The position numbers and the translations under genes were made by a program. 64,000 nucleotides of DNA from Sipunculus nudus (lineage: Eukaryota > Annelida > Sipuncula > Golfingiida > Sipunculidae), in the NCBI GenBank assembly GCA_026874595.1, contig CM049318.1:5779741-5843740 (forward strand), in the 5' to 3' direction. The notes beneath the pieces are model-generated. The model was not told the DNA's origin and searched no databases. It worked only from the letters and a program-made list of their open reading frames with translations. Below, in pieces: positions 35,501 through 47,252 of this stretch; positions within the stretch are counted from its first letter, which is position 1; each line of letters begins with the position of its first letter.

Positions 35501-35859
35501 GGAAGTAATTATTGTGATCCTTTATTCTATCAAGTGTAAATAAATTTTGCAGAATTTTTAAATAAATAAATTGGATAGCATAGGTCTTCTTTGAAGGGCA
35601 AGTACTGATATTATTTTATGATACAGACTGTAAACAAGAAACATTGGTCGTAGAAGTTTTATACCAAAGCCACTCCTTTGGTATAATAATGGGTAAAAAA
35701 ATGCCAAGGATCATGGGAATATAAAATATTGCCTAACTATTACAGGAATATAAAACAATGGTTCAACAGTAACAAAAATTAAACATACAAGAACAAAAGT
35801 TTGATAACTTTTTTAGAATACTAGTGTAGTTAAGGAAACTGATATAACAATAAATATTG

Positions 35860-36294
35860 GACTATGAATTAAAAAATTAGTTAACTTTCACGAGTAACTA
35901 TCATATAATTAGAAACACACTAAAACCATCAACATAAGGAAAACTGATATTACAATTAAAATACTGGACCATGAATTTAAAGTAGTTAACTTTCACCAGT
36001 AACTGTCACATACAATTAGAACACACTGGAACAATCAATATAAAGAGAACTGATATTACAATGAATATTGGACCATGAATTTAAAGTAGATAACTTTCAC
36101 CAGTAACTGTCACATATAATTAGAAACACACTGGAACCATCAATGTGAGGAGAACTGATATTACAATGAATATTGGACCATGAATTTAAAGTAGTTAACT
36201 TTCACCAGTGACTGTCACATATAATTAGAAACACACTGGAACCATCAATATAAGGAGAACTGATACTACAATTAAAATATTGGACCATGAATTT
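35860..36294. repeat. ~105-bp satellite, left part
   Basis: Four units spaced 104-107 bp share AACTGATATTACAAT, TTTCACCAGTAACTGTCACA and TTAGAAACACACTGGAACC. The array stops at AATTT (36290-36294) and resumes with the same phrase at 38546, so it was one array before the insertion between. Confidence 0.9.
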
Positions 36295-36428
36295 TGTGGT
36301 AAGGCTGAAACCATTCCAACTTGGTGAGAAAAGATGGGATAAAGGTGTTATAAATAAAAGATTAGATGAGCGCTCGTATGAAATAGAGACAGATAGTGGG
36401 ATACTGAGGAGAAATTGTGTGCATCTCT
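36295..36428 (+). pseudogene. Duplicated integrase C-terminal fragment (Gypsy)
   Basis: Near-identical to 37915-38046 (landmarks CCATTCCAACTTGGTGAG, GATTAGATGAGCGCTC, GAAATAGAGACAGATAGTGG). It is cut sharply at both ends, by the element edge on the left and the inverted RT on the right. Confidence 0.9.
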
Positions 36429-36429
36429 A

Positions 36430-37178
36430 GGAGGCTTTGATTTTCTCATTGTCTGGTTTAAGCCCTTCACTTGAAATACAGTGTCCAAGAAAGGAGATTT
36501 CACCTGTACGAAACTGGCATTTACTTTTGTTCAAACGTATACCCTTCTCCTTGCATCTTTGTAATAGGGCTCTCAGCTTCTGGTCATGATCCTTGTTAGC
36601 TTGTTCAACATCATCTCCAGCTCCAAAGATGATGATGTCATCTGCGACACAAGTTACTCCATTTAGACCCTCCAGGGCCATATTTAGCCTTTTTTGAAAG
36701 ATTTCGGAGCTAATGTTCAGTCCAAAGGGTAGACGGAGCCACCTGAATCTACTGAAGGGGGTCACAAAAGTTGTAAGCCCGCTACTTTCATCATCCAACA
36801 GACAGTGCCAGTAACCATTCTGTAAATCTACTTTTGTGAACACTTTTGCCTTGGCAAGTTGTGGCAACACATCATCTATTACAGGTACGGGGTAAATTTC
36901 TCTTTTGAGAGCTTTGTTCAATGCTTGCGGGTCCAAGCAGATCTGGAGGTCATTGTTCCTTTTCACACTTATAGTCATCTGGGAAACCCAGTCTGTGGGT
37001 TCGTCAAAGGGGGAAATGACCCCTGAGGCAACCATGTCATCAAGTTTCTGTTTTAATTTGACTTCTAAGCCAATTGGTACACGTTTTGGCTTAACTAAGC
37101 TAGGAGTTGCCTCTGAATTTAGAGTAAAGTGCACTTTATCAGGAAGGGTTCCTAGTAGTTTTGGGTCTCCTGTTATGC
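36430..37178 (-). pseudogene. Gypsy reverse transcriptase segment, inverted in its element
   Basis: A 235-codon open minus frame with canonical Ty3/Gypsy RT blocks: DDMVASGVISPFDEPTDWVS, ICLDPQALNKALKRE, VFTKVDLQNGYWHCLLD, FSRFRWLRLPFGL and the active site VADDIIIFGAG (an ADD variant of YxDD), then KSKCQFRTGEISFLGH. No stop is seen within it. Coding extends slightly upstream (to ~37178) and breaks abruptly at both ends where it meets plus-strand integrase sequence. RNase H, protease and gag are absent. Its orientation is opposite to the integrase of the same element. Confidence 0.9.
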
Positions 37179-38179
37179 GGAGAGCTAGAGAATGCCTATA
37201 CTGGCCATGCAGGTATGAACAGTGACATAAAGAACTACATACAGAAATGCACGGTGAGGCCTGTAGGACATATCAGACAGGCAACCCCAGAGAACCATTA
37301 ATGCCACATGAACTGCCAACAAGGCCCTGGGAGAAAAAACGGGCCTGATCTTTTTCAATTGAAGGCAGAGATTATTTGGTGATCGTGGATTATTTATCCA
37401 ATTTTTGGGAGATTGATCGTCTTTATGATGTTCAGTCAAGTACAGTAATAACCAAAATGAAAGCTCACTTCGCAAGAAATGGAATTCCTAGCATTGTTGT
37501 TAGTGACAAGGGTACACAATATATTTCGGATGCATTCCAGAAATTTGCTCGAGAATGGGACTTTGAGCATGTGGTAAGCTGACCCTATCACCACAATGCC
37601 AATGGAAAAGCGGAGGCCGCAGTAAAGGCTGCCAAGCGCACCATGAGGAAATGTAAAGAAGGAAAGAGTGACGTTTACAAAGCCCTTCTTGAGATTAGAA
37701 ATACACCAACACAAGCTATAGGCAGTAGCCCTGCATAGCGATTACTAGGCAGAAAGACAAGGTCTACTCTACCTGCAACAGCCAACCTGCTAAAGCCACG
37801 AGGTGCAGAGATACTCACTAAAGAGAGGGAAAGGATGAAGCTTAGCCAAAGTAAGCAAGCACAGCTTTACAATAAAACGGCCAGAGATCTACCAGAGTTG
37901 AATGAAGGAGATGTGGTAAGGCGGAAACCATTCCAACTTGGTGAGAAAAGATGGGATAAAGGTGTTATAAACAAAAGATTAGATGAGCGCTCTTATGAAA
38001 TAGAGACAGATAGTGGGATACTTAGGAGAAATCGTGTGCATCTCAGGAAAACAAATGAATTGCCACCACAGCAGAATAGCGCAATTGATGATATTCCAGA
38101 TACTAGTGATGTTCCATCCAGTCCAGGAGTGACTGATGATACACCACAACCACAAAATATGAGGGATCCAGAAATATAA
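37165..38179 (+). pseudogene. Gypsy integrase, two stops
   Basis: The plus-strand coding starts within the HHCC zinc-binding region (ARECLYWP, ~37185; a frameshift follows). It contains the core domain VIVDYLSNFWEI (first Asp), VVSDKGTQYISDAFQ (second Asp) and HHNANGKAEAAVKAAKR (Glu), so the DDE triad is present. The C-terminal part GDVVRRKPF...RSYEIETDSG resembles the usual Gypsy chromodomain-free tail. TGA at ~37580 and TAG at ~37737 interrupt it. A polypurine tract and LTR follow. Confidence 0.88.
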
Positions 38180-38403
38180 GACGGCAAGAAAACACAGTCA
38201 GGGCGCGAGGTCAAACCACCAAGTCGTTTTAGAGACTTTGTGTAAATTAAAAGTGATCATGTTTCACAGTAAGTGACAAAATAGTGATGAACAGTTCATT
38301 TAAGCAAAAGTAATTTTTTTAATAATTATAAGTAATGCTGAAGAGTTTATTACAGCATAAGTAATTATTATTTAATCCTGATCATCTGAAAAGGGACAAA
38401 GGA

Positions 38404-38545
38404 TGTGGCAATATGCAGGACTGATTGATATTAATGCTGAAAGTGAACACCAGGTGGCGTTAGTGACTTTGTGTCACATGTTACATGCTTGGACTTTGCT
38501 CACACATAGTATGTAAGTTTTATGAACAATTAAACTATTGAAACA
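38404..38545 (+). repeat. Short 3' LTR of the Gypsy element
   Basis: Starts TGTGGCAATATGC right after a purine-rich tract, ends AAACA (TG...CA) and is followed by the target duplication AATTT. At 142 bp it is short for an LTR, and the partner LTR is missing, so its exact identity rests on position and ends. Confidence 0.6.
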
Positions 38546-38790
38546 AATTTAAAGTAATTAACTTTCACCAATGATTGTCACATATAATTAGAAACACACT
38601 GGAACCATCAATGTGAGAACTGATATTACAATAAAAATATTGGATCATGAATTTAAAGTAGTTATCTTTCACCAGTGACTGTCACATGTAATTAGAAACA
38701 CACTGGAACCATCAACGTGAGGAGAACTGATATTACAATGAATACTGGACCAATAAATAAAAGTAGTTAAATTCCACCCGTAACTGTTAC
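38546..38790. repeat. ~105-bp satellite, right part
   Basis: Continuation of the 35860-36294 array: two and a half units with the same landmarks, fading into unique sequence near 38790. Confidence 0.9.
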
Positions 38791-38936
38791 ATATGGCGCA
38801 GTACAACAGAACCTGCAGTGGGTGCATAGATGCTCAACTGAAAATTTTACATTTTCCATTTGCTCTTGAAATCCCTTAGGTTTCCAATCAAGGTACCCGC
38901 TTTAGGATTCCCTGGGTTTCTTCTGCTCTTCTTTCC

Positions 38937-41900
38937 TTAAGAACTTGCAGCCTTACTCAAGTAAGGCTTACTCCTTTTTGGGTTTATTCCTGCAAAAATC
39001 CTGCAAAGAAAGAAAAAAAAATAATTGCATCAAACGAGTTTAGCATTGTTAAAAGTCATCATTGAACAAACAATTTAATTAAAATAAAACAAATGCAAGG
39101 CAGTCTTCATCGCTTAGATTGTAGGCATTTGACAGTGTTTATATACACCCAAGGTTATATTCTAATCAAATTGCATGACCTTTTATATCTGCAGTGTGTT
39201 TTTACAATCATGTTAGGAAATGAAAATTAAAAACTGTTTGTTTTTTACCTTTGGATGAATTATAATGTTGCAGCTGCCTCTCGGGGATAGGCAACGTTCA
39301 GGACATAGTAGGCAGCGAACATGATTGCCACGGCTTTTCTGTATGGAGCTTTTGCTGCAAACACAGCACTTTCCACCAGCACATACCAGTTGTGGGTAAA
39401 CGGATGTTCTCCTTAAATTAGAAATACAAGGCTTTTATGATGACTTGTAATGAAAAAATGCTTTTATTAAACTCTCAAATCTGTTCATAAAGAATAATGG
39501 CAATTGTGTAAAAAAAAACCTTGTATCCAACTTAGATTACATCAAAACAACTTTGCCAGCGGGAGACTATGGAGACAACAGTATTAAAATTATTTTCACA
39601 ATGCAGTAAACAGAAAAAACTTCCTCAAAATCATAATTTAATTAATGCTTGATGGTGTATTGTTCTGGCATTCTGTATATGATTAATTCAATCACCTAAA
39701 AAATTTTGAAAGTGATTACTTAAAAACTTTCAACTAATACAAACTTCAGACTTTCACAAATAAGATGAAACTTAACATGTGGAAATGAAATAGGGGGCTT
39801 ACCTGTGGTAACAATGTGAGGATATGCACATTCGTCAGTTTGTTCCAGGTGCCTAGAAGTTGTAGTATCCTGTGAAGTAAAAACAAGCAGATCATGAGCC
39901 AAAAACACAGAGGTGATTGTATGACTAAATCTATGGCACCAAACATTCATCAGCATTGCTCTATTTACTACTGGAAGGCTAAGCTGAGGGCAGTCTGTAC
40001 GGCTCAGCAGATTGACTGAAAATGAGCAAAATGTTTGTGAGAAATATCATGTGCATGCATGATTTCTTCCAGGTCCAATCTAAAACATGACAGATAATAA
40101 ACATGTGCAAAGATTCTGATTTGCTTCTAATATGTTATACAACAGAAGATTATAAAATCTTAGCATTATTTATTCACATTTTAACTAAAAATAATGTTAA
40201 ATATATTCTTCCAAGAAGAATTTGCAATATCAGTTAGTAGTAAAAAGTAAAAATGTTGAAAAAAATTTTACCTCAGCTAACTTTAATATCAGTTCCTGGT
40301 CTTCACTGAACAGATGAGGGAGCAGCCATGTCTCTTCAGCATGTGTTGGCTCCTCCTTTTCAAGGCTCTTCCTGGGCTACTATAGTTCTACTGCAGCAGT
40401 TTGGGTCTTCTTGTTGCCCAGTTCCTTGCCATAATTCAGCAGTTCCTCACTCTTTTTAGCTCAAACTGCTCATCCAACCTTTCCATTAAGTCAAATGTCA
40501 TAAGGGTTACAAAGTGGCTGAACAGGTGTAATTACTGCTTGAGATACGACCAGTCACTACACAGGTGACTGATGATTGAGTCCTTTTGATCAATGGCAAA
40601 TCTTTGCAAGGCATACATGTTTGGCCAAAGGTCTTTAACTTTGCTAGTGTCCTGGTGAAATCTTGAATATTCATCAACCATCCACACCCATTTCTCTTCC
40701 TGAGTGTCTGCCGTTTCTCCAACAGGGTAGGAGTCAGGCTGCCAGCAGACTGCCCCATAGCTATCCCTTAGATATAAGGATGATGCTATCCTTTTCCTTC
40801 CCTTATCTTCATTCTCACCACCTTCCTCCTCTGTCACATGATACAGCTGTTTCCTTAGAGAGTTTACCCCAGCAGTTCTGTTTTACTGTCAATATAATTG
40901 ATGAGTCTGTTTAGCCATCACCAAGGTCTGCCCCAAAACCAGTACATAGTCCTGAAAGGATTCAGGATACTTCAGATATATCCGTCTTGCTATTATTAAG
41001 AGTGCCTTCTTTCCAGGTCTTGGTTTAATTGTATCCGCCAAAACAGAGTTTTGCGGATACTATGTTTTCAGCTGCACGCCGCCGCGTAGGTGTCAGGAGA
41101 ACTCCTCCGTAACCGCTTGGTGGAATTTTACGAAACCCGGGATTATGTTCGGGTCACATGTGAACTGCTGCGCCCCGATTTTGTTTTGACCTCTGACCTA
41201 TCCTCTGCGCTCTGCGTCCGTTTGTGCGTCTGTTTCCACACATAAACCCACATATCTCAGGAACCGTTTGACTGATCAGGAAAATTTTTTTGCACAAATA
41301 TAGCCCTTGGAGAGCTTTATAACATACACAAAAAATGGTGGCGCCACCTGCAACCATGTTTGCACAGTGTACATCTGTTTGTCTGCCTTGGGGTAAAATC
41401 ACTCATATCTCTGCAGTGACTTGACTAATTCACCTGAAATTCGGCATGCGTATACATCCTGGATAGCTTTTCTGATTTTATGACAGGTGGCGCCACCTAC
41501 AGTCAAGTTTACCAGACATCCAAGGGCAAATATCACTCATATACATGTAGTGGTTTGACTTATCTGCCTTAAATTTTGCATATGTATACAACTTGGACGG
41601 CTTTCTGGACTTTGTGGTAGCTGGCGCAACCTACATACACAATTTGGCTGCAGACATCAATGCTAATATGCAACACTTCACTCTATTTCCCCTTGCCACT
41701 CAATCCATGCCTCACTTCACCCATTCCACTCTGATATAGGTGGATACAAGTAGTCGCTTGTTGACTACCCGTATTCTAGTTTTGTAATTCAGATCACCCA
41801 GCATTCTGTTGAAAGCCAACAGGTCTGTCTTGCAGGTGATTTTCTTATCCTAGAAAGCTTCCTACAGAGCATCACTGCAACTTTCCCAAGGAATGGGAAA

Positions 41901-43166
41901 TGTTTCTGCCCAGGAAAGATCAATTACACCTCGGCTGTTGGATAATCTACTTTTGCCATTGGCATGAGGGTGCTTATCTGTCGGAGGTGTAGTGACAGGA
42001 CTAGAATGTTTCTCAGGAGTCTGCTCATAGTCCTGCCTCTTGGGTAGGGGAAGTGTCTCACCCTGGCTAGGGTCTGGTAACACATTCTGTAAACACATTT
42101 TTTGGTCATTATAAAGCATTTTAGGCTAGCTTGATTAATATCAAATACAAAAGTGAAAAACATGGGAGCATATTTTCAGTGCCTTTGTTTTGGGCCCAAT
42201 TTAAAATTATTTTTCTCTCCTTTTCATACGAAACAGTTAACACCAATTGGGCTGTTGTGCTGAACACTTTCATAGCAACAGGGAATGATGGCCTGCAAAA
42301 TGATTTGAATATAAAAGTTGGCATTCCAGACATGTTTTATAGCAGTGCATCCTGTAATGTAGAGAAATACCCTGCAATCAGCAAGTATTCCAATTGTTAT
42401 ATATTCTCGTATAGGATTAAGGGACTAAGTATGGATATATGATTTAAATATTAAACACAGACTTAGAAAATGCTTTAATAAAGTATTGAAAAGGGCTTTA
42501 TCTTCTATGGTTGTCTGTGAAATAAACAAATCTGCTTAGTATAAATTTTTCAATACATTACTTTACAATTAAAAATTACAGGTGGGCAGATGAAGCTTGA
42601 ACAAGCAATGCATGAACAAATTGGCCCAAAGTAGGGGACCCACCACTATAAAGCCAAGTATTAAACAGTGTAAAATAGTGATTTTTAGAAATTGTGGCAT
42701 AATCCACATCACATTGTTAGTTGAACAAAAATAAGGGTAACCTGGAACATGAAGAGGTCTGAGACCCCCCACCCCTCATCCACCACCATACACACACACA
42801 CATGAGTCCAGACAGCATGTTCATGATGCTACAGAAAAGGACTTCAATGTCCCACCAAAAGTAAATTACCTAACCATTATTTGATGCGGCTAAGTCATGG
42901 TTCAATGCACCAAGGATACAGTGTGGTTTACCTGTAGAAATAGAAGAAGCAATCTTTTGCAGAGCTTGGTTCTAAATACCAAGCTGCAGTGTGGTTAGAC
43001 AATCTTTCAGGTCTTCCTCTGGCTGCAGAAATTCTAGATGATCAAGTTGGATGAAACCATGGCTCTCCAGTGCTGCCTTTACTTCCTCTAGCTTATCAGG
43101 TGTCAGCCCTGGCAGGTTTTCAGTGAGGAATCTCTCTATGTTATCCATCTGAAATAACATCCACAC
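38937..43166 (-). pseudogene. SAMD3-like multi-exon gene, probably decayed
   Basis: Six or more minus-strand exons fit a known but uncharacterised animal family with a SAM-like N-terminus. Exon 42972-43166 reads MDNIERFLTENLPGLTPDKL. An acceptor TTTACAG opens 41862-42086 (DLSWAETFPIPWESC). 40272-41030 reads RPGKKALLIIARRIYLKYPE, DSYGAVCWQPDSYPVGE and LWPNMYALQRFAIDQKDS. 39803-39870 reads QTDECAYPHIVTT between good AG and GTAAGC sites. 39249-39411 reads EHPFTHNWYVLVESAVFAAK and IMFAAYYVLNVAYPREAAAT. 38937-39000 reads IFAGINPKRSK with a stop. In-frame stops (for example TAA after AAATL, and two in the 40.85-kb region) and an inserted repeat at 41.03-41.77 kb suggest a pseudogene. The function of the family is not established. 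Confidence 0.6.
41031..41770. repeat. Interspersed repeat inside the SAMD3-like gene
   Basis: The left edge carries an 8-bp inverted pair GTATCCGC (41031-41038) and GCGGATAC (41053-41060). The body has ~120-bp internal repeats sharing ATCACTCATATCTCTGCAGTG, GCATGCGTATACATCCTGGA and GGTGGCGCCACCTAC. The right part ends with GGATACAAGTAGTCGC near 41750. The style (short-ORF-free, GGCGCCACCT) resembles the repeat at 1-545. It interrupts the gene between two coding pieces. Confidence 0.65.
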
Positions 43167-43799
43167 TTCTAATGAAATACTCTATACCACTGAATTTCAC
43201 TAAAAAAAAACCTACAGATTAATTAAAAAGAGGGAGCCATGGGTCACTGTGCTCAGCTGAAGTTGACTTTGAAGGTGAAAATCCCATTCTCCTGAGGCAG
43301 AAAAATAATGAAGAAATGTTTGTATAAGTTCTTTTTTATAACATTATTTTCTTTTTATTTTAAGTTTATAATTTCTATACATTTTTAATATAACATATAT
43401 ATCTGAATATAAAAGTTGAATATAATATGGATTTTTATTAAGATATGTGAAAAGAGTTTAGAAATGCTGTTACATTTATGGGGACAGCAGCTGAATTACA
43501 GCAAAACTCCAAGTCTGTGTTATTTTCCTTTTACTATTCACTCCTAAATGCTGTCTCCAAACACACTGAAATGTTTTCTAATCAATGAATCCGAACAAAA
43601 ACAATTAATTAAATTTAAAAACTAAATAAGAAGTAGTTATTACCCATTCAAGCTGTGGTAATTACTCATTCAAACTGAACACCTGCCCATAATATTATAC
43701 CATTTGCATGTTAAACAATAACATAAATAAGGCTCATTCCACAAAAAAATTGACAATTGGTACCTGACACCCTTAAAAGCTACGGTACCTACAAATGTT

Positions 43800-44385
43800 A
43801 ATAGGGCCCCGCTTGAAAAGCGGGTGCATTATAGTAATCGACCTGTCTGTCCGTCCGTCTGTCCATCTGTCTGTCCATCCATCCGTCTACAAATTCTTTT
43901 CTGGATGTTAACTCCAGTTAGGATTGACAGATTGAGTTCAAACCTGAAATATGTATTAACCATCGATTATGGATGATCCCTATCAATTTTGGGTTCCAGA
44001 GGTCAAAGGTCAAAAAAGTAATTCACAGTTTGGTGTTAAATTTTAGGTCCCTCTTTCAGCAGGGCAGAAATAATAATTGTTACCATAATTGTTTGTTCCA
44101 CCTTAACAGTAGGACAGGTCCTCATGTCAACAGCAATGAGGTATGATATATGGTCAGCCATTTTCTGTAAGTTATGCCGTAAAAACCATTACTAAACACC
44201 TAGTAAGGTTGCGCTCTCTTAGCAAATATGCATGCAAAAGGACACACATTGTTAACACAATAACTCGTAAAAAGTATTTCATATAAGGTCCCCAGACTCA
44301 CTGCAGGGATGGACCTTTTGATGGGCTACATCCTGTTTGAAGATGGGTGACCTTGATGGATTTTCAAGGTCACAGATGTTATAAT
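43800..44385. repeat. Interspersed repeat with CTGTCTGTCCGTC run
   Basis: Starts at AGGGCCCCGCTTGAAAAGCGGG, an inverted-repeat-containing motif, followed by CTGTC/CGTC repeats (43840-43890) and ending with the GAAGATGGGTGACCTTGA block shared with 1-545. It abuts the truncated Gypsy element at 44387. Confidence 0.7.
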
Positions 44386-44386
44386 G

Positions 44387-45130
44387 CTAAATGAGGCATT
44401 CTAAACTGAGCTCATTGATGGCATGTTCGGCGACAGGGTTTTTATTTATATTTTTTGACCGACCAAGCTGCAGGGTTATTCCATGGGCTTTAAGTAGGGG
44501 CTCGCTGGCAATGGCCTGGAAACCTGGGGCCTGTTCCACCCTGATGTGCACACCGTAATCCCCCAGTGATCGCAGCTCGGCGCACATGGTCAGTACGGCG
44601 TCTCGTAACGTACGTTGTTGCTCATTGTCGATCAGCATTGTGAGGGTGTAAGATGAAACAGTCTCGTGTAGTATGAGAATGTACTGGCGATAGCGGTGCA
44701 TAACATCGGCACTGAATGACAAACCGATCTGGTCTGGGGGTGCTGTGGATGATTGTTGAATTAGCTGATTGGGGACTGTCCGTAGGGCAGTGCAGTGATG
44801 ACATGACGAACAAACTAATTCGATAGCTCTTCCCAGGTCAAGAGCATAACAGTAGCGTCAGGTAACCTGTTTCATCTGGTGGCGACTAGGATGGTCAAAG
44901 CGGATGTGGATGGCTGTAAGGAGTCCATCCAAGACCTTGCGTGGCACAACAATACACTCTCGCGTTGATTGAAAAGGCAGATCAGTTCGTACAATGAGGA
45001 GATCATCTCTAGCGATGGTGACGTTATTGAGGTACCTCTTGACGTCAGGAATTTTGGTTATTTTCTTGGATGGACGCGTGCCCTGTGACAGATGGGAGTG
45101 ACTACGTTTCAGATCAGGGCACTCATGTTG
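44387..45130 (-). pseudogene. Gypsy integrase, truncated
   Basis: Zinc-binding region near 44810-44930 ([20 protein letters not shown], then LVCSSCHHC), followed by the core: LSFSADVMHRYRQYILIL (first Asp), HIRVEQAPGFQAI in the place of the second acidic residue region, and NINKNPVAEHAINEL (Glu). The motif set matches invertebrate Gypsy elements. A TGA after MKQVT and the cut at 44387 break it; the C-terminal domain is missing. Confidence 0.8.
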
Positions 45131-45139
45131 GATAGCGTG

Positions 45140-45898
45140 TCAGGTTGCGCGGCTGGTAAATGGCATATTGTTTGAACCGACAATGAAGTCACGTATGGTC
45201 AATTTTCGGATGACAGAGTCCTCAGTCTCCTGTACAAAAACACACAACTGACAGCTTTGGTCAGTACAAGTCAAAGGATTTCTGCTAGCATAGTCTGATG
45301 GTAAGTTGGCCTCACCTGCGATATGACGGACCGTGACCTGGTACCGACTTACGATGGACAAAAATGTTGTCACTCGGGAGCTGGTAGAAAACTCTCCTCT
45401 GCAGAGTTTGTTGTAGGCTAATACGCATGGGCGACTGTCTGTCAGTACCTGGGTAGTATGGTGCGATTGAGTAATATAGGGGGAGAAATGCTTCACAGCT
45501 GCTCCGATGCATAGTGCCTCCACCTCACACGGTAGCCATGTTATTTGGTGTTTACGGAGCTTTGCATTAAAGAACCCTGCCAAATGGAGTTTATCATCTC
45601 GCAGTACATATAGTGTGGCGCCTATACCACATTGTTTTACAGATCTGTCAGTGACGACCCAGAGACAGTCGTCTGGTCTCGGCAAAGTAATTACCTTATT
45701 GTCACGGAGGCGTAACTGAGAACGTGTGAATGTGGTTAATAGCTCATCAGTCCATTCAATTTTGTCACGAGATGGCTTGCCTTCACTGTGCCTTTCGACG
45801 GGGTCCAGCAGGTCAGCATACCCGGGCAGCACCCGACTTAGCACTTTGTATGCGCCGATATATGATCTTAACCCTTTGATTGTGGATGGGGGCTCCAC
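45140..45898 (-). pseudogene. Gypsy RT connection and RNase H
   Basis: A 252-codon open minus frame. STIKGLRSYIGAYKVLSRVL is the RT-thumb pattern (lRsflG...y.r.lp). The RNase H has VVTDRSVKQCGIGATLY (Asp), LPCEVEALCIGAAVKHF (Glu), QVLTDSRPCVLAY (Asp) and GEANLPSDYASRN (Asp), so all four catalytic residues are visible. It joins the RT to its right in the same frame after MEPP, so the displayed Met is internal and not a true start. Confidence 0.88.
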
Positions 45899-46470
45899 AG
45901 AAGATAGTGCGGCGATTCTGTGAGGGCTAGCTTTGAGGGTACCACTGGACCAAACCCATCCAAGAATAACTGTTGTTGAAGGGCATATGATAGTTTTCGC
46001 TGCGTGTAGGCTGATGTTGTTACGTTTGAGGGAGGCAAGGACCTGGCCCCAGTGATTTAATAGATCTTCTGGTGTGTCACCTCCAACGAAGAGATCATCA
46101 GCTATTTTAGCTACACATCCTTCTTAAATGAAATCACCGAGCACTCTGCACATCAGCTCCTCCAGACATGTTTCAGATCCAGGCATGCCCATGGCACACC
46201 TGGTATACACGAGTATCCCCTTGAAAGGTGTGACTACATCACAATATTTCATCGAAGACTGGGAAAGGGGGATTTGGTAGAATGCATGGCGAAGGTCAGT
46301 AACTATGATGTATTTCCACCGTCCTATGTCTCTGAGGACACTGTCCACGTTCGGCATGAGGGAGTTGCCATGCGTTTACTTTAGCAGGAGATGTACAATT
46401 ACAACAGTGGGCGATAATACCTGCATTTGGCAGCTTGTCACAGGTTCAGGCAGAATGTCTATGGATCCGG
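45899..46470 (-). pseudogene. Gypsy RT palm/fingers, one stop
   Basis: Minus frame with [52 protein letters not shown] and, after a TAA, KIADDLFVGGDTPEDLL (an ADD active site), then GWVWSSGTLKASPHRIAAL. It runs directly into the RNase H frame. The N-terminal part above 46360 is frameshifted. Confidence 0.85.
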
Positions 46471-46869
46471 GCACTTGTGGGCTACAAGGTGTGAGTGCTG
46501 TTGTATAGGGTCTTCTTTGCAACGAAGACCTGAGCTAGATCCTGCTGCCACCACGACAAACAACAACAATGTCCTTATATCGGATCAAGCCTTTATATGG
46601 ATGTAAGGCGGACACAGAACGGAGATGACCGTAAACACACGTGGTAACAATGAACATTAGTTTAACTAACTGCCGTAAGGTGGCGATGGCTATAATTATA
46701 CAGTTTTCTTGAAAAATCTATAGCTTCATAGATTATGGATCATTTCCACTCAACTGCGTTGAACTGTCGCACTCTGTAAAAGCATATTATGCTTGGATTT
46801 GGATCAGTTACTCATATAATCATTATAAACCCGGGCCAACACTGCCCACGTGCCCGTGGTCTGGTAAAA

Positions 46870-47252
46870 AATAAAATTAAACAATTTTTCTTACCGTTAT
46901 CACTTTCACTTGATATCCCTGAAGCTTCTGACTCCCTGTCGGCTCCATGGATTGGCGCTTCATGGACGTCCTCAATGGTAAAGGCCAGGCGTTGTGGGTT
47001 TCGCTTCTTCTTGCTTGGCATACTTGCATTGGAATGACACTTGTCTACTGTTAATTAGTTAAATATACTTCGAAATCTCGCGAGATGATGTTCAATATGT
47101 ATTACTACGCGGCTATATGAAATATAACGCTAAAAAATGTATATTTTAGAAGTAATCCTACTTAGTTGTGAATGACGTGTATACACATGCCTGGCACAGG
47201 GGGAATCACAATATACGACGTGTATACATGTCATTGGCAGTGAATGTGTTAA
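46870..47252 (-). mobile_element. 5' end of a second piggyBac-like element
   Basis: On the minus strand TTAA (47249-47252) begins TTAACACATTCACTGCC, a typical piggyBac-style end, followed by a GTATACACGT-type inverted motif (near 47180 and 47215). An ORF starts at 47021 (MPSKKKRNPQRLAF, then GADRESEASGISSES), a basic then acidic start like piggyBac transposase N-termini, and reaches a donor-like G|GTAAGAAA near 46893. The rest of the element is not found; it is truncated to the left. Confidence 0.5.

Larger units (their letters stand above)
36295..38545 (+). mobile_element. Rearranged Gypsy-type LTR retrotransposon in the satellite
   Basis: The insertion is flanked by a 5-bp direct repeat AATTT (36290-36294 and 38546-38550) lying at the same place in the satellite unit. 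In order it holds a 5'-truncated integrase C-terminal fragment in plus orientation (36295-36428), an inverted RT segment (36430-37178), an integrase gene in plus orientation (to ~38250), a polypurine tract (GAAAAGGGACAAAGGA, ~38388-38403) and a short 3' LTR (38404-38545). There is no full 5' LTR. Instead the left edge starts TGTGG inside integrase coding, the same bases that start the LTR. Confidence 0.8.
44387..46470 (-). mobile_element. Gypsy-type pol, truncated at its 3' end
   Basis: On the minus strand the RT, RNase H and integrase segments run in the normal Ty3/Gypsy order. Coding is nearly continuous with three in-frame stops, at about 46123 (after GDFI) and near 45138 and 44860. The integrase stops abruptly at 44387 where the interspersed repeat begins, so the 3' end and LTR are lost. 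No gag or LTR is recognised to the right, where a second piggyBac-like end lies at 46.9-47.25 kb. Confidence 0.88.
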
